Assembly: GCA_018377375.1 (NCBI GenBank)
Contig: JAGZZN010000002.1
Coordinates: forward strand, 1 to 64,000
Direction: 5' to 3'
From: Streptococcus parasanguinis
GTDB taxonomy: Bacteria > Bacillota > Bacilli > Lactobacillales > Streptococcaceae
DNA length: 64,000 bases
Shown here: positions 39,684-49,211 of the stretch, one piece after another
How positions within the stretch are numbered: position 1 is the stretch's first letter
Layout: every line of letters begins with the position of its first letter
Program-made: the position numbers and the translations under genes
Notes under the pieces: model-generated
Databases searched by the model: none
What the model was told of the DNA's origin: nothing
Seen by the model: the letters and a program-made list of their open reading frames with translations, nothing else

Positions 39684-40000
39684 TATTTCGCTCCTCTTTT
39701 ATATAGTTCAATCAGATGGTGAATCACGTCTTTTAATAGGATCGTTGTCATGAGATGGTCTTGACCATGCATCATGGTAATGCTATAGGGGATTTCTTCT
39801 CCTGCTGCTTCATGCGCTAGCATGGTCGTTTGAGATTTGTGAGCCTCAGCGATACAAGACCCTGCTTCTTCTACTAAGGATTCTGCTTTAGCAAAATCAC
39901 CATTTTCAGCAGCTTTTAAGGCTTCCACTAATTTTGATCGAGCGTCACCGGCATAAGCGACAATTTCAAAGCCAAGTAATTGGACTTCTTCTTTATTCAT
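39683..40000 (-). CDS. lacF: Lactose PTS enzyme IIA
   Basis: This 105-residue trimeric helical IIA protein carries the active-site His in [10 protein letters not shown] near residue 78 and the conserved [12 protein letters not shown]. It passes phosphate from HPr to LacE. Confidence 0.96.
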   Translation of the reverse strand: MNKEEVQLLGFEIVAYAGDARSKLVEALKAAENGDFAKAESLVEEAGSCIAEAHKSQTTMLAHEAAGEEIPYSITMMHGQDHLMTTILLKDVIHHLIELYKRGAK

Positions 40001-40034
40001 GTTGGTTCCTCCTTATGATACCTTTTGAAAATTT

Positions 40035-40868
40035 TTATAATAGACGTTGAATATGAAGGGCTAAATAGACTTTTTCATTAGGAGATATCTTGGCTCCTGT
40101 CTGTTCAGCGATGGTTTGGTAGATTTGATGACTAATCTCATAAGCCTTTGGATAACTTAGCTGAATCAGTTGTTCCATCTCGCTCAAACCTTCTGGATCT
40201 TCTCTTCCCTTATCTAGCGAATCTAGGAAATAATTGAGATGGATCATAAAGCGATCATAGAAATGACTGTTTTCTTCTTTCCGTTTCAAGCCATTTTGAG
40301 CTAGTTTTTCTTCTACAGCTTTCAAAATAACTTGTCGGTCCTGGACATCTGGATCTTGCTCATGAATCATTTCCCCTTGTGCATTAATGAAATGATAAGC
40401 GATGCGATTCACTTCATCGTCAGGAAATTGATCCAAGAGCCGCTTTCGAAAGATCTCAATCGCTTCTTTTGCGATTTTATAGGGAATCGGATGCATAGCA
40501 GACACATCAGGAAGGTCACTGTATTTATATCTTCCCTGTTGAACTGCCTGGTAAGAACAAAAGATGTGATCTGTTAATGTCACATAGATATATTCTTGAA
40601 CAGGATAGGCATATTTCTTAGACAAGGTATCAATCACTTCATAAGTGGTTGTAATGAAATCAAGAGGAACATCCTTTAGAAGGGCCATAAAGTTTTCTCT
40701 TGACTCATCCGTATTTAAACGAAATACTTTTTCGACCTTATCATCAGCTACTAGATCATTTTTCTTTTTCCCAAATGCAATCCCACTCCCAATAACAATC
40801 AACTCTTGTTGTAGTTCATTTTGAACCAAAGCAACATTATTGTTCATTGGATGGATAATACGATACAT
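40035..40868 (-). CDS. lacT: BglG-family transcription antiterminator LacT
   Basis: This 277-residue protein has an N-terminal RNA-binding CAT domain (residues 1-55) and two PRD domains with conserved histidines that are phosphorylated by the PTS. The ATG at 40868 follows AAAGGAG; residues further upstream are leader RNA, which contains the antitermination target. It permits lacTFEG transcription when lactose is being transported. The CAT domain (NNNVALVQNELQQELIVIGSGIAFGKK) is intact. Confidence 0.93.
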   Translation of the reverse strand: MYRIIHPMNNNVALVQNELQQELIVIGSGIAFGKKKNDLVADDKVEKVFRLNTDESRENFMALLKDVPLDFITTTYEVIDTLSKKYAYPVQEYIYVTLTDHIFCSYQAVQQGRYKYSDLPDVSAMHPIPYKIAKEAIEIFRKRLLDQFPDDEVNRIAYHFINAQGEMIHEQDPDVQDRQVILKAVEEKLAQNGLKRKEENSHFYDRFMIHLNYFLDSLDKGREDPEGLSEMEQLIQLSYPKAYEISHQIYQTIAEQTGAKISPNEKVYLALHIQRLL

Positions 40869-40908
40869 GAGGCTCTCCTTTGTAAAATTTGTTAAAAGCA
40901 AATAAAAA

Positions 40909-40992
40909 TGACCACGAAGCAACCGAAAAAACTAGCCTACACTAATTGTTCAGTCTACTTGTGGTCACGCCTAATCTAACTTAGTAACGCTC
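40909..40992 (-). promoter_or_regulatory. LacT antitermination target (RAT) and leader terminator
   Basis: On the minus strand GCGTTACTAAGTTAGATTAG then GCGTGACC (about 40964-40992) resembles the BglG-family RAT. Its 3' part, GTGACCACAAG (40958-40968), also pairs with CTTCGTGGTCA (40909-40919), followed by TTTTTATTT, to make a terminator. The two structures exclude each other, which is the expected LacT switch. It lies between the promoter and lacT. Confidence 0.82.
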
Positions 40993-41015
40993 ACTGCTAT
41001 TCAACTTATAAACTT

Positions 41016-41052
41016 ATTCTATCATAAACATTTTGTTTTGTAAACCCTTACA
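41016..41052 (-). promoter_or_regulatory. lacTFEG promoter with cre over the -35
   Basis: On the minus strand TTTACA (41039-41044), a 17-base spacer and TAGAAT (41016-41021) form the promoter. TGTAAaccCTTACA-type palindrome at 41039-41052 covers the -35 box and matches a CcpA cre except for one central base. This predicts catabolite repression of lactose uptake by promoter occlusion. Confidence 0.8.
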
Positions 41053-41108
41053 GCGAAAATTTTTAAACATTTTTTTATAAAAAAGAAACAAGACCTTGAA
41101 ATAATGAA

Positions 41109-41283
41109 GAGGCTGGGACAAAAGTCCTAGCCTCTCAATCATCTTTGGATTGTCAAACAAGACGCAGTGGTTGAGTGGTCTCTACTACGCTGATTTCATC
41201 AGCTTTTACAGCCCTACTCAACTGTGCGGAGGTGGGACGACGAAATCGATTTCTAACGAATTACCGATTTCTGTCCCACTCTC
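41109..41283 (+). repeat. Dispersed modular repeat family 1, copy R3 (175 bp)
   Basis: It starts with the hairpin GAGGCTGGGAC/GTCCTAGCCTC and ends with a long stem GTGGGACgACGAAATCG.../CGATTTCtGTCCCAC. It has the core GACGCAGTGGTTGAG and an inner module shared with R1. It separates lacD from the lacTFEG promoter and may insulate the two units. Confidence 0.85.
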
Positions 41284-41319
41284 TAACTGTTGCTTTAGGA
41301 GGCAATCATCATTTGAATC

Positions 41320-42300
41320 TTATACGCGTTCTGTCCAAGGTGTTGCTACTTTAGCCAAGACTGCGTTCAATTCTTCAATATTTTGTCGACCTTCTGTACG
41401 AAGCCATTCACGAGCAGCTGCTTCTCCATCTTTGATGTAAGCTTCTACTGAACCTGCCCATGTCGCACGTCCACAAAGAACACCGTTGAAGTTTGCACCA
41501 GATGCATGAGCAAATTCCAAGGTTTCTTGGAAGAGCTTAGCTGATACACCTGCACTGAGGTAGATGTATGGAAGGTTGGTTGCTTCTTCTTGTTCTTTGA
41601 AGAAAGCAGCTGCTTCTTCACGACTATAGACAACTTCTCCTTCTCCAAATCCTTCCACGAAGTTCACATTAACTGGAACTTCCACTTTCAAGACATCGAT
41701 ATTGAAACGAGGATCTGAAAAGACTTTCATAGCCTCAATCACCTTACGAGGTTTCACTTTCGCATATTCAGCAGAGGTTGCATCTGCAATTCCTTCATCA
41801 TAAGCCAAGATTTCAAGGAAGAATGGAATATCTTCAGCAGCGCATTCAGAACCGATGCGTTCGATATAAGCTTGTTTTTCTTGGTTGAGTTCATCTGCAC
41901 TATCTACATCATAGTAGAGCAAGAATTTCACAGCATCTGCGCCTTGTTCTTTGATGCGTTTTGCTGACCAAAGGTTCAAGCAGTCAGGCAAGCGTTTGGT
42001 GCTAGACGTATCGTAGCCTGTCTTTTCGTATGCGAGCAAGAGTCCTGCATCTTTGTCCAAGGCTTTTGTAGCAGGTAGACCATATTCTGGGTCCAATAAC
42101 ATAGATGAAGCATATTTTGTCAATTCATCAGCTACAAGGACTTTTAATTCTTCCATTTGTGCTACTGTTGGTTCTGTGTCTTGGTATTTGGCCATCAAGC
42201 GTTTCAAAGCCCCACGTTGGTCGAAGGCCAAAGCTGAAATGACACCGTCTTTTGTACTAAGACGTTCCAAATAGTTGCGTTTTTGTTCTGTTAATACCAT
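41320..42300 (-). CDS. lacD: Tagatose 1,6-diphosphate aldolase
   Basis: This 326-residue class I aldolase splits tagatose-1,6-bisphosphate to glyceraldehyde-3-phosphate and dihydroxyacetone phosphate. The Schiff-base lysine lies in [12 protein letters not shown] near residue 205; [11 protein letters not shown] near the N-terminus is typical. Last enzyme of the lacABCD pathway, one base after lacC. Confidence 0.96.
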   Translation of the reverse strand: MVLTEQKRNYLERLSTKDGVISALAFDQRGALKRLMAKYQDTEPTVAQMEELKVLVADELTKYASSMLLDPEYGLPATKALDKDAGLLLAYEKTGYDTSSTKRLPDCLNLWSAKRIKEQGADAVKFLLYYDVDSADELNQEKQAYIERIGSECAAEDIPFFLEILAYDEGIADATSAEYAKVKPRKVIEAMKVFSDPRFNIDVLKVEVPVNVNFVEGFGEGEVVYSREEAAAFFKEQEEATNLPYIYLSAGVSAKLFQETLEFAHASGANFNGVLCGRATWAGSVEAYIKDGEAAAREWLRTEGRQNIEELNAVLAKVATPWTERV

Positions 42301-42301
42301 T

Positions 42302-43231
42302 TTATACCTCTTTTACGATTAATTGTTGATACAAGGCATCATAGTGCCCCATGTTGACATGTCCTGTTTGTGCTTCTTGTGCATTTAACATTCCAAGAAC
42401 ATTTGCTTTCTTGAGCAAGTCTGCGTCACTCTCATGATGATAGAGACCAGATGCAATCCCTGCAACAGTCGAATCACCAGATCCGACTGGATTGACGACA
42501 TCGATCTTAGGAATATCTACCTTATAGAAGACATCCCCATGCTTAGCGAAAGCGCCATTTGCACCAAGGGAGACAATCACCCATTCGATGCCATCAAAGA
42601 GAGAATCCTGAAGAACTTCTTTTAAGTCTTCCACATTCTTACTCACTTCTTTTCCTAACAACTGTGATAATTCTTCATTGTTTGGTTTAATGACCGTAGG
42701 CTTGACAGCTGCTTGAATGGCAGCTTCTAAAGAAGCTCCCGAGCAATCAAGTACGACTGGTTTCCCAGCTTCCCTTGCAATCTTAACAAGGCTAGCATAG
42801 TAGTCCACTGGTAAACCAGCAGGAAGACTTCCAGAGATGGCAACAACCTCTACTTGTTCAACCAAGTGACGATAATGGTCGAGAAAGTCTTGGCCTTCTT
42901 TCTCAGAAATGGTTGGACCTTTTTCTAAGATTTCTGTTTGCTTGCCTTCGTGAAGGATGGCGATACAATTACGTGTATCTCCAGCAATTTCAAAGAAACG
43001 TTCCTCTATCCCTTCTCCTAAATGATCGAGAATGAATTGCCCCGTCCGACCACCAAGTAGGCCAGTCGTTGCCACTGGATCCTTTATCTCAGAAAGTACA
43101 CGGGTAACATTGAGACCTTTTCCACCAGCTGTCTTACTCACCTCAGCTACACGATTGACTGTATCCAACTGGAGTACATCCAAAGGATAAGAAATATCAA
43201 TCGAAGGGTTCATCGTGACCGTTAATATCAT
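42302..43231 (-). CDS. lacC: Tagatose-6-phosphate kinase
   Basis: This 309-residue PfkB-family sugar kinase has [13 protein letters not shown] at the start, [11 protein letters not shown], and the catalytic [12 protein letters not shown] near residue 250. It makes tagatose-1,6-bisphosphate for LacD. The start follows AAGAGGTG; ten bases from lacB. Confidence 0.96.
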   Translation of the reverse strand: MILTVTMNPSIDISYPLDVLQLDTVNRVAEVSKTAGGKGLNVTRVLSEIKDPVATTGLLGGRTGQFILDHLGEGIEERFFEIAGDTRNCIAILHEGKQTEILEKGPTISEKEGQDFLDHYRHLVEQVEVVAISGSLPAGLPVDYYASLVKIAREAGKPVVLDCSGASLEAAIQAAVKPTVIKPNNEELSQLLGKEVSKNVEDLKEVLQDSLFDGIEWVIVSLGANGAFAKHGDVFYKVDIPKIDVVNPVGSGDSTVAGIASGLYHHESDADLLKKANVLGMLNAQEAQTGHVNMGHYDALYQQLIVKEV

Positions 43232-43241
43232 ACGTCACCTC

Positions 43242-43757
43242 TTAGTCGTGGTATTCACCACGGTCCCATTTTTCAAGGAATTCTGTAAAGAAATCAGCAT
43301 CCGCTTGATGAGCATTATGGGTTTCCACATGTTGGATCTTAGCGATCAATTTTTTATTTTCTTCAGTTGGTTTGTATTCAGCGTGGATGAATGCTTCAAT
43401 GATATCGCACATGAGCAATTCACCAGTAATTTTACCCCCAAACCCGATGACATTCGCGTTCAATTCTTCTTTTGCATAAAGAGCAGTTGTCATATCGCGT
43501 ACCAAGGCAGAACGGATACCAGGTACTTTGTTAACAGCATTGTTAATCCCAACACCAGTACCACAGATACAAACACCAAGATCTGCTTGGCCACTTGCTA
43601 CGGCTTCACCGACTTTCTTACCAAAGATTGGATAGTGGGTACGTGTATGGTCATAAGTCCCAAAGTCGAGCACTTCGTATCCTTTTGATTTCAAAAAATC
43701 AGAAACAGCCATTTTTTCATTTGTCACAATGTGATCACAACCAATTGCAATTCTCAT
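43242..43757 (-). CDS. lacB: Galactose-6-phosphate isomerase subunit LacB
   Basis: This 171-residue RpiB-family subunit keeps the catalytic Cys in [12 protein letters not shown] near residue 68 and [11 protein letters not shown] at the start. It forms the heteromeric galactose-6-phosphate to tagatose-6-phosphate isomerase with LacA. Start after GAGGAG. Confidence 0.96.
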   Translation of the reverse strand: MRIAIGCDHIVTNEKMAVSDFLKSKGYEVLDFGTYDHTRTHYPIFGKKVGEAVASGQADLGVCICGTGVGINNAVNKVPGIRSALVRDMTTALYAKEELNANVIGFGGKITGELLMCDIIEAFIHAEYKPTEENKKLIAKIQHVETHNAHQADADFFTEFLEKWDRGEYHD

Positions 43758-43773
43758 TTGAATTCTCCTCTCA

Positions 43774-44199
43774 TTAGCACATCTTATTCAACATATCAAC
43801 ACGGATTTGGTGACGGCCGCCGTCGTATTTACCATTGACGAAGCCTTTGGCAATGTTTTTCGCCAATTCATCCCCAACAATTTCAGCTCCCATGGTAATC
43901 ATTCGAGAATTGTTGTGTCCACGTGTCATATAAGCAGAACGTTCATCTGAAACTTCTGCTGCCACCATTCCTTTGATTTTAGTCGCAACCATAAATGGAC
44001 CAGCTCCATAAGCATCAATCACGATTCCAAGATTTTGATCGTTTTTGTTCACTTCGCTCGCAACTGCAAGTGTCACATCTACAAAATCTTGACCTTCAGC
44101 GGTTACATCTACAACATCGAAGTTTTCTTTTACAAGAAACTCTTTCACGAGATCTTTTAATCTTAATCCTGCAGCATCTGCACCAATTACAATAGACAT
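43774..44199 (-). CDS. lacA: Galactose-6-phosphate isomerase subunit LacA
   Basis: This 141-residue RpiB-family subunit begins [15 protein letters not shown]. Where LacB has the catalytic Cys, LacA has [14 protein letters not shown], as usual for this subunit. The ATG at 44199 follows AAAAGGAGG; the longer frame upstream is not used. First gene of lacABCD, with its own promoter. Confidence 0.95.
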   Translation of the reverse strand: MSIVIGADAAGLRLKDLVKEFLVKENFDVVDVTAEGQDFVDVTLAVASEVNKNDQNLGIVIDAYGAGPFMVATKIKGMVAAEVSDERSAYMTRGHNNSRMITMGAEIVGDELAKNIAKGFVNGKYDGGRHQIRVDMLNKMC

Positions 44200-44281
44200 G
44201 TCCTGTCCTCCTTTTGTTTGTTTCAGCAAATATTCCTGTTGTTAATTTTTCACAAAGAAACATTTTCTTACTTTTGATATT

Positions 44282-44340
44282 ATATTACACCTATTTCGAA
44301 CGAAAGTCAACATTAAATTGTTTATTTTCGAACATTTTTT
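44282..44340 (-). promoter_or_regulatory. lacABCD promoter with paired TTCGAA elements
   Basis: On the minus strand TTGACT (44305-44310), 17 bases and TAATAT (44282-44287) form the promoter. TTCGAA occurs in the spacer (44295-44300) and again at about 44327-44332, each in a TTTCGAAC-like context. They are good candidates for LacR operators, but I infer that from position. Confidence 0.72.
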
Positions 44341-44377
44341 AAAAATAAAAACACCATACCTAGAAAAGATATGGTGT
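44341..44377 (-). terminator. Terminator after the Gat-type IIC gene
   Basis: On the minus strand ACACCATA pairs with TATGGTGT across an 11-base loop, followed by TTTTATTTTT. It separates the PTS operon from the lacABCD promoter just beyond it. Confidence 0.85.
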
Positions 44378-44401
44378 CAGTTTTCAAACTACATGGAACG
44401 A

Positions 44402-45877
44402 TTATTTTGCATTTGCTGCGTATTCTTCGTTACGTTTGATCATTTGTTTTCTGTACCAAGCGAAGATTCCGATATAGAATGCCAAGAAGACAACTACACC
44501 AAGGATCGCTTTGATATCACCAGTTGTTGCGTTACCGATTGTCCAACCGAGCAATTTTTCAACTGGTCCTTCAAGAGTTGAGTGAGTGATCAATTGAGTA
44601 GAAGCTACCCCTTTAGGGAAGGCATCAACACTCTTAGCCAATTGAGTTGCAAATGGTGCAATCAATGTACCTGAAAGAAGGAAGAGTGGCAAGAGAAGGC
44701 TTCCGAAGATGATCATACGGATCAATTTACCGCGTGTTACAACCAACAAGGCTGGAGTTACACCCATAGCGATGATACCAGCAAGTGGCAAGATACCATT
44801 TCCGACTTTAGAAAGAAGCACTGCTTCGATCAACATGATTGGTGCAAGTACGTTGGCACAAGCCCAGATTTCAGCACGACCAGCGATAAATGGCCAGTCC
44901 AAACCGATGTTGAATTTACGTCCTTGAAGACGTTTAGTAGCAACGTTTGTAATACCTTGTGACAATGGTTCTACCGCTGCGATGAACCAAGAACCGATCA
45001 ATGAGAACAATTCCAAGCAGACACCGGCAGTCAAACCAAGGCTCAACCAACCTTTAATAACCAATTCCCATTTGTCAGCATCTTGCACACCAGCAACTGG
45101 ATGTGGAGTACCCATGATACCGATGACGATACCAAGAAGGAAACCGATAAAGAATTTAGATCCCCAGAAACCGATCTTCTTGTTCAATTTAGCAGCATCG
45201 AAGTCGTATTTATCAAGACCCGGGAAGAATTTGTCAAAGATTTTATCCAAGACCATGATGATTGGGTTCATCATGTAGTTCATGTGAGTAGATGTCATAG
45301 GTGATGAACTTGGTGCATTCAACAAATCATCAAATGTTGGTTTCATCAAGTCTGAGTTGATGATTTTCATAACCCCTACAAGGACAACGGCAAGAGTGGC
45401 AACGAAAAGTGAAACTCCTTGGCTGACACCGTTGTTGTCCGCATACCATTTGATCAAAAGACCAGTGATAGACAAGTGCCAGATATCAAAGATGTCGACG
45501 TCAAGTGTATCAGTCTTCTTGATCGCAAGCATGATAACGTTGACGATCAACATAATCAATAAGAAGTAAAGTGTCCAGGCAGATCCCCAAGTAATGGTCG
45601 CAAGAGGCGCCCAACCAACGTCTGTGATATTCAATTGAATACCAGTATTCTCAACGAATTTTGCAAGAGATGCTGAGAAAGCTCCATTCAACATACCGAT
45701 GATAGCACCGATACCAGTAAGGGCGATGGCAAGTTTAATACCACCTTCAAGTGCTTTAGAGAATTTCACTCCAAATAAGAGAGCCAATAAAGTCAAGACG
45801 ATCAACATGATGATCGGAGCACCCATGTCTAGGATGGGTTTGAAAAATTTATTGGCAAAATCAATAATGCCATTCAT
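44402..45877 (-). CDS. gatC: Galactitol-family PTS enzyme IIC (galactose uptake)
   Basis: This 491-residue multi-pass protein belongs to the Gat family of PTS IIC proteins (residues 220-245 and 275-340 hold conserved loops with GIMGTPHPVAG and GLDWPFIAGRAEIW). Beside lacABCD such a PTS imports galactose as galactose-6-phosphate in S. gordonii and relatives, so galactose rather than galactitol is the likely substrate. A cre-like site lies just upstream. Confidence 0.88.
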   Translation of the reverse strand: MNGIIDFANKFFKPILDMGAPIIMLIVLTLLALLFGVKFSKALEGGIKLAIALTGIGAIIGMLNGAFSASLAKFVENTGIQLNITDVGWAPLATITWGSAWTLYFLLIMLIVNVIMLAIKKTDTLDVDIFDIWHLSITGLLIKWYADNNGVSQGVSLFVATLAVVLVGVMKIINSDLMKPTFDDLLNAPSSSPMTSTHMNYMMNPIIMVLDKIFDKFFPGLDKYDFDAAKLNKKIGFWGSKFFIGFLLGIVIGIMGTPHPVAGVQDADKWELVIKGWLSLGLTAGVCLELFSLIGSWFIAAVEPLSQGITNVATKRLQGRKFNIGLDWPFIAGRAEIWACANVLAPIMLIEAVLLSKVGNGILPLAGIIAMGVTPALLVVTRGKLIRMIIFGSLLLPLFLLSGTLIAPFATQLAKSVDAFPKGVASTQLITHSTLEGPVEKLLGWTIGNATTGDIKAILGVVVFLAFYIGIFAWYRKQMIKRNEEYAANAK

Positions 45878-45943
45878 AATAAATCCTCCCGATTTATGAA
45901 TTTTTTGTAATTTACAGCATAAAGTGTTCCCAATTTTATAATT

Positions 45944-45957
45944 GGATAACGCTTACA
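45944..45957 (-). promoter_or_regulatory. cre-like site between IIB and IIC genes
   Basis: On the minus strand TGTAAGCGTTATCC matches the CcpA cre consensus TGWAARCGYTWNCW in all but the last base. A CCAATT/AATTGG hairpin lies next to it (45930-45945). It would act as an internal roadblock for IIC expression. Confidence 0.7.
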
Positions 45958-45975
45958 ATCACGTTTAAAAAAATA

Positions 45976-46281
45976 TTAACTTAATCCATGTTCTTTAATG
46001 GCAGCTTCGATGTTATCAAAGACTGGCGCACTCATCGCTGGAATACGGAACAAGATTGGTCCTGCTTCTACCACTGGAATACCAGGATCGAATCCCAAAT
46101 CAGTTGCAGCAATTGGAGTAAAGATGTCATAACCAGAAATCAAATCTTCATTGACGTCTTTGACCATGACAGCGTCACAACGCACATCATAACCACGGTT
46201 TGACAACTCTTCTTCCAACGCATTCTTAATTTGGTGGCTAGAGTTAACACCTGCACCACAGGCAGCTAAAATTTTAATCAT
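45976..46281 (-). CDS. gatB: Galactitol-family PTS enzyme IIB
   Basis: This 101-residue IIB protein has the phosphocysteine in ILAACGAGVNSSHQIK near residue 9. The ATG at 46281 follows GGAGGACATCC; the upstream in-frame ATG is part of that site. Passes phosphate from the IIA protein to galactose at IIC. Confidence 0.9.
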   Translation of the reverse strand: MIKILAACGAGVNSSHQIKNALEEELSNRGYDVRCDAVMVKDVNEDLISGYDIFTPIAATDLGFDPGIPVVEAGPILFRIPAMSAPVFDNIEAAIKEHGLS

Positions 46282-46316
46282 TTGGATGTCCTCCATTATA
46301 AATATTTACGAATGTT

Positions 46317-46793
46317 TTAGGAAATAGTTTCCGTAATGTATTGATAAAGCTTATCTTCACTATCTAATTTCGATAGAGCTTCGAGATTTCCATTGGATGT
46401 AAAGAAATCCATCAGTTGGGCCAAAATATTGGTTTGGCTTGAGCTCGTATTATTGATAATAAAGAATAAGAGTGAAACTTGAACTTCCTTATCTGGAGCA
46501 ATCATATTATGGAAAGTTACGGGTTGATCCAAACGAACCACGACCACATTCTCAGTGAGATTATGGACAATGTCTGTATGCGGGATCGCCACATTTGGTA
46601 AGTCCTTACCAAGAAATTCCATGTCTAATCCAGTCGGGAAAGACTTTTCACGCTCAATCAAAGCGGAACGATAGGTTGGTGTCACAATCTGTCGCTCTTC
46701 CAATAAGCTTGCTACCTGCTCAAAGAGATCTGTTTGATCCTTGGCATGTAGGCAAAATACAAGATCTTTGTTAAAGAGTTGATTTAATCCCAT
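46317..46793 (-). CDS. gatA: Galactitol-family PTS enzyme IIA
   Basis: This 158-residue mannitol/fructose-type IIA domain carries the active-site His in LPNVAIPHTD near residue 65. The ATG at 46793 follows AAGGAGG; an upstream GTG overlaps the binding site. First gene of the Gat PTS operon behind a consensus promoter. Confidence 0.9.
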   Translation of the reverse strand: MGLNQLFNKDLVFCLHAKDQTDLFEQVASLLEERQIVTPTYRSALIEREKSFPTGLDMEFLGKDLPNVAIPHTDIVHNLTENVVVVRLDQPVTFHNMIAPDKEVQVSLLFFIINNTSSSQTNILAQLMDFFTSNGNLEALSKLDSEDKLYQYITETIS

Positions 46794-46833
46794 TGTTGCC
46801 ACCTCCTTATCTAACTATTTATTTTATAGTTTC

Positions 46834-46920
46834 AGTATATCACTATATTGATTGAGTGTCAATCATTTTTTGTCTAAATTTGTTTAATTTTGTTTGTATA
46901 TCGCTCTAAAGCGCTTTCTA
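46834..46920 (-). promoter_or_regulatory. Gat-PTS operon promoter and upstream cre
   Basis: On the minus strand TTGACA (46857-46862), 17 bases and TATACT (46834-46839) form a near-perfect promoter. The AT-rich TTTGTTTAATTTTGTTTG tract (46880-46897) just upstream could bind LacR. AAAGCGCTTT at 46908-46917 in TCTAAAGCGCTTTCTA is a cre-like palindrome near -75. Confidence 0.8.
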
Positions 46921-46955
46921 TCCGTCATTTTCCAACATCATTAAATCAGTAAAAA

Positions 46956-47237
46956 GAGAGTGGGACAGAAATCGGTAATTCGTTAGAATTCGATTTCGTC
47001 GTCCCACCTCCGCACAGCTTCAACAGTCTGGGAGACTGTTGAAGGTTGCAGATAAAGGAAACATAGTTTCCGTCAACATAGGGCATCTTTGAAGCTTTAA
47101 AAGCGAACAAAGACTTAGGATACTTGCTTCGCAAGTTCTATCCGCCACCTCAAAGCAGTGCTTTGAGCACTCAACCACTGCGTCTTGCTCGACAATCCAA
47201 AGAAAATTGAGAGGCTAGGACTTTTGTCCCAGCCTCT
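46956..47237 (-). repeat. Dispersed modular repeat family 1, copy R4 (282 bp)
   Basis: It has the GTGGGACAGAAATCG.../CGATTTCGTCGTCCCAC stem at one end and GAGGCTAGGAC/GTCCCAGCCTC at the other, with the core CCACTGCGTCTTGC. Between them are the CTTCAACAGTCT/AGACTGTTGAAG cassette shared with R2, and hairpin pieces (CTTGCTTCGCAAG, CAAAGCAGTGCTTTG) absent from R3. It lies between lacR and the Gat PTS promoter. Confidence 0.85.
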
Positions 47238-47241
47238 GATT

Positions 47242-47988
47242 TTATATGATTTTCGTATACAAGGCATATTTGTCTTTGATCTTCTTTGGAATACTATCAT
47301 CAGTAATAATGGCATTTAGATCTTCCACACGATAGAAACTGTAGAAGGAATAACTATCAAACTTGCTGTTATCGGCTACCACATATTTCTCAATTGCATT
47401 GTTTAGAATAATAGCATTACCATTTCCTTCTTCTTCATTGGCTGTGGAAACATGATGCCCATCGATGCCATTGACCCCGATGAAGGCCTTAGAAACCTTG
47501 ATTTCTTTCAAGAGTTTATTAGCAAATTGACCGACAAAAGTTTGTGTCTTTACCCGGTAGCGACCACCAACTAAGATCAGGTCATAATTTGGAAAATCCT
47601 TGAGCTTCTCAAAAATAGGGAGGGAGTTGGTGACGATGCTAATTTCTTTCCCTTCCAAATAATCTCCGATAAAGTCTGTTGTTGTACCAGAGCCAATAAA
47701 GACGGTATCCCCATTTTCGATCAAGTCTGCACATTTTTTGGCAATGCTTCGTTTCTCATCGATATTGATCAGATTTTTTTCACTGTGAGAAGCTTCTAAT
47801 AAACTATCTTTGACTTTTTTGTGGGCCCCACCATGTACACGAACTAAAAGACCTTGTTTTTCAAGATCGATCAGATCGCGACGAATGGTCATGTCTGTCA
47901 CCCCAAAAAGTTCCTTGAGCTCTTTGACCGATACCACACTTTTACGATCCAGTTCCTGAAGAATTTCAACATGTCTGCTATCTTTCAT
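47242..47988 (-). CDS. lacR: Lactose/galactose repressor LacR (DeoR family)
   Basis: This 248-residue DeoR-family repressor has the N-terminal HTH VSVKELKELFGVTDMTIRRDL and LVRVHGGAHK after it, then the sugar-phosphate-sensing domain (IGSGTTTDFIGDYL). Tagatose-6-phosphate is the inducer of family members. It lies upstream of the Gat PTS and lacABCD on the same strand. R4 is directly after its stop. Confidence 0.92.
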   Translation of the reverse strand: MKDSRHVEILQELDRKSVVSVKELKELFGVTDMTIRRDLIDLEKQGLLVRVHGGAHKKVKDSLLEASHSEKNLINIDEKRSIAKKCADLIENGDTVFIGSGTTTDFIGDYLEGKEISIVTNSLPIFEKLKDFPNYDLILVGGRYRVKTQTFVGQFANKLLKEIKVSKAFIGVNGIDGHHVSTANEEEGNGNAIILNNAIEKYVVADNSKFDSYSFYSFYRVEDLNAIITDDSIPKKIKDKYALYTKII

Positions 47989-48220
47989 GGTACTACTTCC
48001 ATTCCTACTATATTTGTCTCTATTATACTACATTTTTCAAAAAACACAAATTCAAACATTATATTAACAAGAGTAAACATGATATTTTTAAATAAATAAA
48101 AGAAAAAAAGCCTCTGCAATTTCTTTAGTGGGTAAAACTACTGTAGAGGTTATAGAGCTTTCTAAGTGTACACAAAAAGTCCTAGGAGAACTGCGACGAA
48201 ACCATCATTAGGAAGAATTT

Positions 48221-48830
48221 ATGAGACTTATTAAGAATACCACAGAATTAATCGGAATTAAAGACCAAAACATCAAGATTTAACTTGTTTTTGAAACTGA
48301 CACTCATATCGAGATTCGATCAAAACTTAATTACCCAGTACCATCATGTCCTCATTGCCAAGGGAAAATGATCGAATACGACTTTCAAAAAGACAGCAGT
48401 AAGTTATCTTTCAGATATTTTTATTCAAAGGCTTTCCATCAAACTTTAACACCACATGAACTCGTTGAGAAGACACTAGACTTTTCAGATGAGCTCATCG
48501 ACTACTATACACTTTATTAGCTTTTGCTTTTTCACTTTCAGGAGAAGAAAGTAGATAAGCTATTTGAACTGATAGAGGAAAATAGAAGGACGGTCAATCA
48601 CTACTTTCGAACTGTCTTTAGGATTTTCCATAGACACAAACAACACATCATAAGCTCACTTGAAACAGACTATTCAGACACTATACTCTAAGCGACTAAT
48701 AAGTTGATCAAAGACATCGAACGTTTAGGATTTGGTTTTAGAATATTTATCAGCTTTTGGAAAGGTGTTTTCATAACTCCAAACATACAAAAGAGAAGAG
48801 CTAGCCGATCCTTTCTAGATGCTAGCCTTT
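48221..48830 (+). mobile_element. ISL3-family (IS1167-like) transposase remnant
   Basis: The frame begins RLIKNTTELIGIKDQNIKI, stop, then THIEIRSKLNYPVPSCPHCQGKM, the zinc-binding N-terminus of ISL3 transposases. The C-terminal part (TNKLIKDIERLGFGFRIF) appears from about 48690. The middle with most of the catalytic domain is missing, and several stops and frameshifts are present. Inactive. It borders the prophage remnant. The stretch 48110-48220 before it has only a CCTCTGCA/TGTAGAGG hairpin. Confidence 0.85.
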
Positions 48831-49145
48831 CGTCACCCACTGCAGTTGAAGTTGACAAAGAGCTGATATTTCACTAGTTTCAATTCCTAAAACATCAATC
48901 GCTGTTACAATTAATAATCTCTCCAGAAAACTCTATTGTTCAATTTCAAGGATATACTACGTTCTGACAGATTCAATGATACTACAAAGTTATCCTGTGT
49001 TCCGTATACTTCTGTTTTTTTCCGAGAAATTTAGAATAATCGTTTTTCATTCCCTGGCTTATTTCGTTCGATATAGTTGAACTTATTTGTAAATCTATAA
49101 TATCAAGTTGATTGAACTTTATTGGCGATGAAATTCATTTTTTTT
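48831..49145. other. Gene-free AT-rich stretch
   Basis: I see no gene, RNA or clear hairpin here. The end (49110-49145) holds TTGAACTTTATTGGCGATG, repeated in part next to the repressor promoter. Confidence 0.6.
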
Positions 49146-49146
49146 G

Positions 49147-49185
49147 AACTTTCTCCTTGAATTTTTGTTCATTTGGCGATATACT
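49147..49185 (+). promoter_or_regulatory. Repressor promoter and possible operators
   Basis: TTGAAT (49157-49162), 17 bases and TATACT (49180-49185) precede the repressor gene. TTGAACTTT and TTGGCGAT each occur twice between 49100 and 49182, once within the spacer, as would operator repeats bound by the repressor. Confidence 0.6.
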
Positions 49186-49211
49186 AATGATATTAGTAGG
49201 AGGAAATAATC

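Noticed and set aside
48113..48170. CCTCTGCA...TGTAGAGG hairpin as a small RNA or terminator
   Set aside because: No promoter or T-run fits a neighbouring gene; it is more likely part of the decayed IS end.
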